In this document: positions 26,924 to 36,574 of the stretch, piece after piece
Layout of the letters: each line of letters starts with the position of its first letter
Numbering within the stretch: position 1 is the stretch's first letter
The notes under the pieces: generated by a model
Told to the model about the DNA's origin: nothing
Databases searched by the model: none
Seen by the model: only the letters and a program-made list of their open reading frames with translations
Made by a program: the position numbers and the translations under genes
Assembly: GCA_028023455.1 (NCBI GenBank)
Contig: JAQFVV010000031.1
Coordinates: 9,164,093-9,228,092, forward strand
Length of the DNA stretch: 64,000 nt
From: Epiperipatus broadwayi
Taxonomy: Eukaryota; Onychophora; Udeonychophora; Euonychophora; Peripatidae
Reading direction: 5' to 3'

Positions 26924-27199
26924 AATTCTAATATTTTCACGGATAAAAGATGTCATATTATTATTACTATTTGCGGGATATTCCGTGTAGTGAAAAGGCT
27001 AAATGCTGATGTTTCAGTACAATATCAAGTACCTTCCTCAGAGCGTCCTCTTTCTCAAATCATAAGAATGCACGTGAGATTTAAAACTGTTTTTTATTGT
27101 TTTCTTTCTCCTCATATTTAAATTCTATTGGTTGAGAAGTTTTAAAATTTATTTTCTCTTCCAATAGCTTATTCCAAATGTTGTTAATCTTCTTTAATT
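26301..27199. other. No gene seen
   Basis: Anonymous AT-rich DNA with a (TA)n tract at 26890-26921. The 122-codon frame at 26753-27121 crosses the microsatellite and shows no protein features. Confidence 0.6.
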
Positions 27200-27210
27200 C
27201 TTATTCCTGT

Positions 27211-27254
27211 CTTTCTCTGATGATAACAAATAGCTTGAAATCATGATCTGAAAG
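27211..27254 (+). ncRNA. Hammerhead ribozyme motif, type I-like (copy 2a)
   Basis: Core half CTGATGA at 27217-27223, a weak stem II (TAAC/GCTT), then GAAA. A minimal stem III AT-CATG-AT ends in the UC cleavage position (C at 27248). Stem I is CTTTC(T)/(T)GAAAG with one U-U mismatch at its base. The weak stem II suggests low activity. Confidence 0.5.
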
Positions 27255-27611
27255 TGGAATTAAAGTTAGAGATAGTGAATGCATTCTCTGACGTTTATGT
27301 AAACAAAATACGCTTGATGGTGTTTTTGTTAGAATGCCATCTGTTGACATAAATACAAGCGTTAACAAGTTTTTAACTTGATTTTGTTTTTCATAAATGT
27401 ACCTTTGAGGTCTTTCTTGCAATGATATATATTGCAGAGGCTTCTACTATGTGGTGATGCTGAACTGATATCAGACCCATGTAGCTATCTGGCTTGCTAT
27501 GCTGAGTTCGAAGACATTAATGTGTCTAAAAAATTCACACTTGCAAGCTGAATAGAAACTGTTTCATAAATGCTCAGAGTTTATGTTTAGATCTAGTTCT
27601 TATTCCTGTCT

Positions 27612-27651
27612 TTCACTGATGATAGCAAATAGCTTGAAATCATGATCTGAA
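27612..27651 (+). ncRNA. Hammerhead ribozyme motif, type I-like (copy 2b)
   Basis: Stem I TTCA/TGAA, core CTGATGA (27616-27622), stem II AGC-AAATA-GCT flanked by a U-U apposition, then GAAA. A 2-bp stem III with CATG loop is followed by the predicted cleavage after C at 27647 (triplet AUC). All core residues are present. Short stem III is usual for hammerheads of PLEs and animal retrozymes. Assignment is by manual folding. Confidence 0.6.
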
Positions 27652-28301
27652 CATGGAATTAAAGTTAGAGATAGTGAATGCATTCTCTGACGTTTATGTA
27701 AATGAAATATGCTTTGACGGTGTTTTTGGTAGAACACCATCTGTTGACATATATATATATAGTATAAATACTCTCAATCTAAAGTTCATTAATTTATAAT
27801 TAGTATGAGATGCTAAAATAATTTATTTGAGGGCTGAATAAATACCCAAGAACTTTCACTGATGATGATTAAATATTTAAATGTCCTTTGCCCAAAGACT
27901 TAACCAGATTTGCCTAAAAAATATCAACCTCATGCAGATTTTGTTCTTTTGCACATTATAAAGACATGGCAATCACTGTATCTTAACTATATTCTTTTAA
28001 ACCTATCATTAACCTTATATTATTATGCAGAAATTCTTTTTTTCTGAAGTTACAATTTTAATTTATTGCTTGATAAAAAATCTGAAGATATCAGCATTAT
28101 ATAGATCTTTTAGGCAAGGACAGCTTTTTGCATGACTGACAATATTTCATTTCATAATAAGGCCATTAGGTGGAGTGGACTTACTGCTGAACACTTTAGC
28201 CTGAGACCAAATAGTAAAAAAATTATAATTTGAGCAATTTGGTTACAAATTAAAGGTTATTTATGCAATATTTGCTATCTTAATATAAGCTGAGCACTGA
28301 T

Positions 28302-28356
<55 letters not shown>

Positions 28357-28398
28357 GTGTGTGTGTCTATGTGTGTGTGTGATAATGATATGGATCAA

Positions 28399-28440
28399 CT
28401 GATGAGTGTTGGTTCAGCACGAAATATCTATATTAGAGAT
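28399..28440 (+). ncRNA. Hammerhead-like core, isolated
   Basis: CTGATGA at 28399-28405 is followed by a 5-bp stem II (GUGUU/AGCAC with GGTTC loop) and GAAA at 28421-28424. A possible stem III ATATCTA/TAGAGAT closes after it with one mismatch. Stem I does not pair convincingly in that register, so the cleavage site is unresolved. It follows a (TA)n(TG)n microsatellite (28302-28380). It may be the 5' end of an otherwise unrecognised element; TGGGTTCAAATC at about 28518 is B-box-like. Confidence 0.4.
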
Positions 28441-28559
28441 TGGCTTTTTCACATGTGTGGACATGTTTATTAGTTGGATGAGATAGATTGGATAGCTGAA
28501 GGAAGCTTGAAAGTCTGGGTTCAAATCTCTTATAATTATGCAATTTTTGTAAAAATCTT

Positions 28560-30323
28560 ATTTAAAACCAAAACATTACATCACCATAAAAAGATTTTCT
28601 TTAACAACATTTATTTTTAAAAAGACAATTCTTAAAAAGTTTATTATAGCAATGTGGAAGCAATTTCTACTTGTCAAACGAGAATGATATTTATAAAATG
28701 GTAAACAAATAATTTTTAAAAATTTTAATATCAATAAATAATATCTTTACTTTTATTATCTTTTCTTTCTTTAATGATAACTAACACGAAAAGTATTTTT
28801 GATTTGTAATATAGAATTCAAATATTTAATAATTCAGTCAATATTTTGAATAGATAAATTTGTCCGAAGACTAACTAATATTTCGTTCTATTAAGTTTTT
28901 GAACAGATAAATTTGGCAAATGATATTAGTCATTTTTATACCATAACAACTCCATTTAGAAATTTTTATATTTTTAAAATGTCAAATACTAACTTTTATA
29001 ATATCTATCACTTGAAAAACAACATTTGTAATAAATAATATTAAGATTTATCAATATATGATTATAGAAAAAAAGTTTTAATTGTAAAAATAAAATATTC
29101 GAATATGGAGGACTACATATAATTTTCTCACTAGACCCTATTATAAATAGAAAGGTGTAATTTGCTGTTAAAACAAATTAAATATCCATATATTATAAAT
29201 ACTATCCTAAATGCAGGTTACAATGTTATTAGAATGACAAACTCAAAATTAATGTCTCATCTCCGATACTCATTTCTAAGTGAAGTAACTGAAGAATGTA
29301 AAAAAAAATCCAATTCAATCAATGGAAATACTGTCCTTAACTGCTACTAGGGCGCTCGAACACTTCCATTTTTATATGAAATAATAATACAGAATTGTTT
29401 TTCCTTGAGTAGAAACAGTTATTTTAACTTTTAATAGTATAAATCACTAACTCATCTCATACCTAGAAATAAACATATATTCATTTGCAAGATCTTTCTC
29501 TGTGTTTTTTTTTTCTTTTTTAATAAAACATATTAAACAAAAAAAAAAAACGTATATTTTAAGACTTAATAAGACTTTTAGCTTTATTGCTTTTTATTCT
29601 TTTGGAAAAAACAATTTTAAAGCAAAAAAAGTATTATTAAGTTCTTTCTTTTTAAAAGTAAATTTGACTTTATAACAAACATACACTGACTCATATTTTA
29701 TATACTTATTAAATCAGAACAAACTTATAATATGTTGTAACTTATAGAACAAGTGATTTATTATTTTGTTTTGACAAACTGAGCTGAAAATAAATTATTT
29801 ATTTGTTAATAGAGGACAGCCGGCTCTAAAATTAAGAATAAGAAATAGATAAACTGACCTTACTAATATATATATATGTGTGTATGCTGGTGTTAATGTA
29901 ATTAATCACACAAATTTAAAAAGTTGATTATATCTCAAAATCAATTGTTAACAATATATATATAAGATCGTGGGGTGCACCCAAGATTGTACATTTTGAA
30001 TTTAAGTAAAATACGAAATTTTATTCATTACAAAAAATGATTTGACATAGATTATTACTGGTTGGTTTCTAATTAGATTATTATATATATCACGAATGTC
30101 AGAAAGAAGTTTGATATAAAAAAAAAAAACAAGACCCTTTCATTCCTCTCTGAGGCTTTTGAGCAGGGCAATTTCCTAATGTCTACTCAATACATCTTCC
30201 ATTGCAGTTGTTATTACTACCTATATATTATTTATAAAGTATAGAACTTGAATGGGCTGCTCACGAACTTGCACCAATCAGAATGATGAGTTTATTGGGT
30301 TTTTTAATATTTGAATTTAAATC
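28560..30323. other. No gene seen
   Basis: AT-rich DNA with scattered poly-A/T runs. The 62-codon frame at 29162-29350 has no recognisable features. Confidence 0.6.
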
Positions 30324-30340
30324 AAAAAACATGATGGTCT

Positions 30341-30450
30341 TGTCTTGCGTTGTTAGCCGAGAGGTATCGCAACCGCCATGCAAGCAAGTAGTTGGTTGCA
30401 GACGGGTGTGGGTTCGCGTCCCGGCAGATGCTATGACATATGAAAAAAAA
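30341..30450 (+). mobile_element. tRNA-derived SINE, copy 1
   Basis: A ~95-bp tRNA-like body plus poly-A. An A-box-like TTAGCCGAGAGGT and a B-box GGTTCGCGTCC are spaced as in class II (Leu/Ser) tRNAs with a long variable arm. The body ends GATGCTATGACATATG and runs into a poly-A tail. A 17-bp target duplication AAAAAACATGATGGTCT lies at 30324-30340 and 30451-30467. A near-identical copy is at 43075. Almost no non-tRNA body is present, which is unusually short for a SINE. The partner LINE is not identified. Confidence 0.9.
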
Positions 30451-30559
30451 AAAAAACATGATGGTCTTTCTTCTCAGTTGCCTCTTAGCTCTTAATTGGC
30501 ATTCATCAATTGATTTTTTTTGATATCAAATAGGAAGTGTCTGAGAATGAACTTTTTTT

Positions 30560-32590
30560 AAATAGATATTCACAATCATGACAGACAAAACTAAATTACA
30601 GTCCATTTGTGTAGGGTGCTTAAGGTCTCCAGATTAAGCAGGGTTGACGCCAAAAGCAAAGAATGCAAAGATTATCCTGAATGTGGACTTGAGCTCCTAT
30701 TTGATGACAAATATTAAATAGGTAAATTTCAAGTCAAGGAAATTTCAAAAATTGGATGACCTGTCTAATATTAAATGGGATATTATTAGACTTGAAGAAG
30801 TTAAAAGAAAAGATGAAAAGCCAATTAAAGGCACATAAATTGGAAACAAAAAAATTAGGCCTCAATATAGATAATTCATGGAAAATAATTATTGTGGAGA
30901 ATCATAACATATTCGACAGCATAATATGATTAATTACTCATCTTAATTGCAGGGACTAAATGCAAATAATTCATGTTTATGTCCCACCAAGTTCTCATTG
31001 GGATGAAGTACAGGATTTTGATATTGAATTATAGAAGATTTTTAATTATTACAAACTGCATTTTAAAATTATCCTGTAAGACTCAAATGGTAGAATTTAT
31101 ACATGAATTGAAAGATAAAAGTACTGGAAGTTAATTTGTTTATGGAGTCAGATATGAAAGATGGCACAGAGTTGTAGAATTTGCAGGGGAAAAAAAACAT
31201 ACAAATTCTTCCAATGGTAAATGATATCCAATTTTATAAATAAAAATGTAGAAGAATTGCAGTACATTTTAATTAAAAGAAAATATGCATTTCAAGTTTG
31301 AAATATTTTCAATAAATTCAATTACTGAGATGCATGATACATGTTTATGCAAAACTGGAGAGACAGAAATTATTAAGAAAACCAGTATTTACATATGATA
31401 TTCCTATTTTTTAGAAACATTCCAATGAATTTAAATTTGAAGCTGCAAATCATTTTAAAATATTAACTGACTATGAAAATAGTTCAGATTTGAATGAAAT
31501 CAGAAGAACAACAAAAAGCAGCAATTGACCAGTATAATTTCTACAGAGACAATAATTTATGAAAGAAATACTAAATATATCAGAATTATTTTTAAGAAGG
31601 ACTAAATATATAGAATCTAGAATTCTATAAAATAGCATAAAAATAAGTTAAGAAGATATAAGAAAAATATGACTGAGATTTAGCAAGGAAATTTATAGAA
31701 GAGAATAAAAATATCAAAAGTAAATTGTAACTATGAGTAAAAGGAGAAAGAACATCATGAAATGTATGGAAGAGTTCTATAAAGAATAATATAACAAGAA
31801 ATAACAAGGAAAAAACCCTACAATTACTTGGGATTTAAATAAAAAAGTGAGATATGCAATTAAATATATAAAAAAGGAAAAATCTCTGGGCAATAATAGA
31901 ATTGTAACCATATCTTTAAAAAAAACAAGTGAAAAAATAAAACCATTTTGAGCAAAGTTATATATCAAATGTCTAAATAATAAAGATGTACTAGAAGATT
32001 GGAAAAAAGCAGAAGTAATATTAATATTAAGAAAAGGTATAAAAAGGACATTAGAAATTACAAACCTATCAGTTTTCTATCAGTTCTATACAATTTTTTT
32101 ATCATGATAATTACAACTCACCTACAGTGAACTTTGAAGTAGTTGCCATTAAGGTTTGAATTTATAAATTATGAAAATGTTTTATTTTATATATATTTCT
32201 TCAGTGATTACTGCATTGGATTATCAAGATATAAACCTAAAATATAATCCTAGAAGCATTTTCTCAGTGATTAAAGCACTGAATCATCAAGATATAGATC
32301 AAAATATTATCATACCCTAAAAAAATGCAACAGTAATGGATAGATTCCCATTTAAAAAGTAACATTAAGAAGGATGCATGACAGGGTATCTTAATACCTG
32401 CTATGTTTACTGCAATTTTTCAAAAAGTATTTGTGGATTAAAATGGAAAACCAAATGGGTAAAAGTAAATGGCAAATTACTGAAATCTCTAGATTCTGCA
32501 GCTGATATGATAGCTTTTGCAAATAATGCTTCCAAGCTTCTGGAAGTTTTAAGAATTATATATAAGATAAAAATAAATACTTCAGAGAAA
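30560..32590 (+). pseudogene. RTE-type LINE, endonuclease plus RT, heavily decayed
   Basis: Recognisable blocks occur in the right order on plus. At about 30965-31090 is an endonuclease-like IIHVYVPPSSHWDEVQDF with a DSNGR (for DFNA) motif. At about 31800-31990 is the region before the RT core. At about 32050-32100 a NYKPISFLSVLYNF-like block matches 'NYRPISLLSVxYK'. At about 32430-32560 is KWVKVNGKLLKSLDSAADMI followed by AFANNASKLL, the FADD box with changed residues. Stops and frameshifts throughout show a dead copy. It is close to the LINE tail at 6045-6865. Confidence 0.75.
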
Positions 32591-33035
32591 GGCTTTAATC
32601 ATTATCATATGCATGTGGGATGTTTATATTATTGAAATGATAATCTTTTTGAACCATAGAAGGACCTCCCAAACCTTGACCCAAGATAGTAACTTTATAA
32701 AGAAATAAGAATTGCCATATTATCTTTAACCTAAATTTCCACTTATATAGGCTAATCTACAGCATCTTGATTTAAAATGAGAAGCTATTAGTCTCTTCAT
32801 TTTTTTCAAGTCTACTATTTTCTTTAGAAATTAACTTTCATGAAATCTTGCAATTTGCAACGAGTACGATCTTTATACTGGAAATATATAAAGTAGTATA
32901 AAGTTGTGATTATTTATTAAATGCATAAGAAGTATTTAAATACATTAGAGAAAGACTTTGGTCTTTATCATATGCATATTGAATGTTTATAATAGTCAAA
33001 CAATGTCTTATTTTAGACTATAGAAGGACATCTCA
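32590..33035 (+). repeat. ~365-bp tandem repeat, forward array
   Basis: About 1.2 units. GAAAGGCTTTAATCATTATC followed by ATATGCAT at about 32588 recurs as GAAAGACTTTGGTCTTTATC followed by ATATGCAT at about 32950, and each is followed by an ATAGAAGGAC block. The first unit abuts the 3' end of the LINE, so the unit may derive from its tail. Confidence 0.65.
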
Positions 33036-33570
33036 AGAAGCATATGATAATAGTTAAATTATTTTTCTAAAGTATTTACATACTTCCTATGCATTTAATA
33101 AATAATCACAATTTTACATTAGTTTATATGTGTCAAGTAAAAGTTTGTAATATTAACTCATCATAAATCGCAAAATATCACAAAGATTAATTTGAAAGAA
33201 AATAATGTATTTAAAAAGTAAAGAGACTAACAGCTTCATGCTTTCAAATGAAGATTCTTCTGATTGGCCTACATAAGAGGGGGGGGTGTAGGTTAAAAAT
33301 AACATGGCCATTCTTATCTTTACAAAATCACATATCTTGTGTTGAGGTTTGAGAGGTCTCTATAGTGAAAAAGATATTGTTTGACCATTATAAACATTCA
33401 AGGCACATATGATAAAAGTTAAAGCCTCCCTCTAAAGTATTTACATACTTCCTATACACTTAATAAATAATCACAACTTTGTCCTAGTTTATATATTTCC
33501 ATTATAAAGATCTTAATATTAACTCATTGCAAATTGCAAGATTTTATGAAAGCAATGACTTTTATAAGAC
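33036..33570 (-). repeat. ~365-bp tandem repeat, inverted array
   Basis: About 1.5 units of the same repeat in reverse. CATATGATAATAGTTAAA at about 33039 and CATATGATAAAAGTTAAA at about 33404 mark the period. The junction with the forward array at about 33035 makes a head-to-head arrangement. A G-run lies at 33281-33287. Confidence 0.65.
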
Positions 33571-33813
33571 CTGCTTTAGTTATCTGATAATAAAAAATAT
33601 TAGTTTGCTTAATGCTATTTTTCCTTGATTTTTAAGTTTTTCTTACTCAGCGTTTCCTAGCGCTTTTATCAATTAATACTATTTTAAATAGTAATCAAGT
33701 TATTTATAAAAGATATGACAGTAAACAGTCATTTGTACCTCTTTAATATATAACTGACAATATTTCAAATAATTTTCTACAATAGCAACAACACACACAA
33801 AAAATCAACTTAC

Positions 33814-34093
33814 CATTGTCATTAACGCTATAGTACATTAATTTATTTAAAAGATAGACAAATGTTCCATAAGTCATATAATGTGGAAGTTCTGGCTCAT
33901 ATATGGGATGTTGCAATATCCCTGCAGGAAGTGCAACCAGGTTAGCATAATGAAAATAATATGCGTACACATCAAAGGCTTGAATAGGTACTGCATACTT
34001 ATATGATTTAGACAAAGTTTTTATATGTTGCTGTCGTTTATATTGATTGAGATTTAATAAGTTTTCAAAGTGATTTTCTCTGGAAATGTTAAT
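33814..34093 (-). CDS. Exon of an M13 (neprilysin/ECE-like) peptidase homologue lacking the zinc site
   Basis: A single 280-nt exon on minus. The acceptor reads TTTTGTAG at its start and the donor GTAAGT directly after base 33814; entry is phase 0 and exit phase 1. The 93 codons match the M13 catalytic region. Residues 7-16 (NHFENLLNLN) resemble the helix before the domain core. Residues 41-46 (DVYAYY) correspond to 'VNAYY', residues 55-65 (LPAGILQHPIY) to 'FPAGILQPPFY', and residues 91-93 plus the split Gly to 'DDNG'. The HExxH position reads KLMYY (84-88), so both zinc histidines and the catalytic glutamate are gone. If expressed, the product would be a type II membrane or secreted pseudo-peptidase. 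Other exons were not found here and may be diverged or outside the window. A pseudogene is possible, although intact splice sites and frame argue for a gene. Confidence 0.8.
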
Positions 34094-34425
34094 CTACAAA
34101 ACATAAAATTGTATTAATCTAAATATTAAGTATAAGATTTAATTACAAATAACGATAATAAAAAATTACACTCCAAAAACATGAATACGGAAAGTGAAAA
34201 ATTACAATAAATATTATTTTTAAACATTGTGATGATGATGAAGTTATACTTAATTCTTATAATTTTACCTCTACAATATATTCTGTGCATTATTTTTAAA
34301 GTAAAAGTAAACCTTGGATTTAACTTAATATTTAGGATATAATGGTTAAAATGCATAACCATTTAACACAGAAATACTGGAGTTGTTTTTGCCATGTACA
34401 CTTTTCTAAATACTATTTTTATTAT

Positions 34426-34464
<39 letters not shown>

Positions 34465-34689
34465 ATTTACACGCAGAAAGGAAAATGTCTATATTAAATA
34501 TACAGTGATATTTATTGCAATCCCATTAGGATCAACTTTATGATGCAACAAACAAAAATGAAACATTTTTACATTTAGAAGCATTGCATTAAATATTATA
34601 GCACATTTAAGTTAGAAGTTTCTCTCTCCAACTATATATATATATCATATATATTATGATAGTTTCTCTCTCCAACTATATATATATAT
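34094..34689. other. Likely intron sequence upstream of the M13 exon
   Basis: No exon recognised. A (CA)n(TA)n tract lies at 34427-34463, and a duplicated AGTTTCTCTCTCCAACTATA block at about 34615 and 34660. Confidence 0.55.
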
Positions 34690-34840
34690 ATCATCAACCA
34701 TTATCAATCCACTGCAGGATGAAAGTCTCTCCAAGTTCAATCCATCTTTTCCTATCTTTAGCTTCTCTTCTCCACATCACTTCTGCACACTTTCTTATTT
34801 CATCCATCCATCTGACATGTGGTCTCTCTGGGTCTTATTT
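34690..34840 (-). pseudogene. RTE-type LINE 3' end fragment
   Basis: Matches 6065-6205 closely (shared CCATTATCAA, CCACTGCAG, AAGTTCAATCCATCTTTTCC and TTTCTTATTTCATCCATCCA). It is a 5'-truncated copy of the same LINE family, again on minus. Confidence 0.75.
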
Positions 34841-36545
34841 ATATATATATATATTGAAGTGGAAAATATATTACACATATTTTTGCTTCACTGTCTGGTG
34901 ATTCAAACCCTTGAATCACAGGTTTAAACCCAGCTATATATTGAAGCAGTCGGATCTGAGTTCGATCCTAGCTTCATGTTATTTACCCTAATACTAACCT
35001 TAAATTTCCGATGCAATGGGGCTTTATACGTTCAATCCACGCTAATTTCCATAATAAATAATTTATTTCAAATGCGTATTAAAATTAATTAGTTTAGCTT
35101 AAAATTGATCAATTCTCTAAATAAATTCATGAGAAAATATTCATGAATTTATATATATTAAATTGCGTGGATTGTGCGTATATACTTGTAAATATTAAAA
35201 ATATATAATTGTTCGAAAGTTTCATTGCGTCGGGAATACTTGTTTTTTTTTACTTTTAAATAATTTGTTAAAGTGTTGTTGATTAAAAACTACATTCTTT
35301 CGATAAGCTCTCAAATTCTCAAAAACAACAGTAAAGTTTTATTAATTGGAAAAAGATAAGAATTCAATTTCTAATTAAAATCATTTCAGATTTTAAGAAT
35401 TCATTTTCTAATTAGGAAAGGAATTCAAAAATTAGTTTGAAAGCCTTATCGAGGGAATGTATTTGAAAACAACTAATTGATAATAAAATGAGCGCTAGCC
35501 TTAAGGCATCTGGACAATATATATAGCCCTGAAAAGTCAGGAGAAGGGGCTAGCTTTGTTGTAGAGTAGTGCAGTGAACTCTGTGCATATAAAAAATTAA
35601 ATACATCATGATAGAGGGCTAGAACATCAGGAATCTGGCTACGGTTCCTAAAGTCCCGAGAAATCTTCACTGGAGCTGCTGAACCTTTTCCGGATCGATA
35701 ATTCTGCTAAAATTATGGAGGCTACTAAAATGCTGTTCCAATAATCAATCAATGGTGCCTACGTTTTTAACAACCTGGAGGTGTAACTTAAGGACCAGCA
35801 CGGAAGGGGTAATATATGTTTCTATAATGGACGTTAAACTTTCTGGCCAGTTTGAACTTTATTTTACACTCCTCCTTATTAAGAGCTCTTTTATTCTTTA
35901 ATGTAAAATCTTTGTAACACCTTTTATTTATAAAATGCTACTGTAAATCTATAGCGTAATTCTTTAAATCTCTAGTCTTTAAACTTTTTCTTTTCTTACC
36001 TGGCGGTTCGTTTAATATATATATATTAGTGTGCTTTATTAATGTCGTATTTAAAAATTATATACCAATAATCTTTCGACTCGATGAGCTCCTTGATTCC
36101 ATTTGCCTCATGCAAATAATATAACATTAATTTCAAATAGTAATTCTCGCCCATTAGAGCTAAATTTATAAGTTCTATTAATCATCGAATCAAAGGAAAA
36201 TATTACATGTTTACTATTTTTACATTTAGCTAATAATAAATTATTAGCTCAATTTTTCACCTATGTCCCCAGCTCCTATCTAAGTTATAAGTATTTATAT
36301 ATATTCACATAATGTTAAATGATTTTCTTGTTCCACTAATATTTATTTATGCAAATATAATCTTAAGATGTCTTTATTGCAAAAAGGGTCGATAAAGGGT
36401 TAAATGTATTTTAATTCCACTTTTGTTATTTTATATTAATATTCAGGAAGGGCACGATATTAGGGCATAATTAATATAGTTTATAAATGTTTTAAAATAG
36501 TTCGATAAAAGTTCGTTTGACTTTAATTAATTGGTCAAGTCATCA
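34841..36545. other. Anonymous DNA of more balanced composition
   Basis: No gene assigned. AGTTCGATCC at about 34960 is B-box-like but has no A box or tRNA fold nearby. The part 35480-35830 is less AT-rich than its surroundings and could be an old mobile element. Confidence 0.4.
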
Positions 36546-36574
36546 NNNNNNNNNNNNNNNNNNNNNNNNNNNNN
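36546..36574. other. Assembly gap (29 N)
   Basis: A run of 29 unknown bases. The frame reported across it (36531-36728) is an artefact of joining. Confidence 0.95.

Larger units (their letters stand above)
27200..27770 (+). repeat. Hammerhead-bearing tandem repeat, dimer 2 (399-bp period)
   Basis: One full monomer and part of a second, in the opposite orientation to dimers 1 and 3. The ribozyme blocks and everything up to GACGTTTATGTAAA repeat with a 399-bp period. Shared family blocks include CAGAGGCTTCTACTATGTGGTGA, given here in two parts as CAGAGGCTTCTA and CTATGTGGTGA, and GTTTAGATCTAGTT. Confidence 0.75.

Noticed and set aside
34955-34975. tRNA B-box-like AGTTCGATCC
   Set aside because: No A box, no cloverleaf and no target duplications around it.
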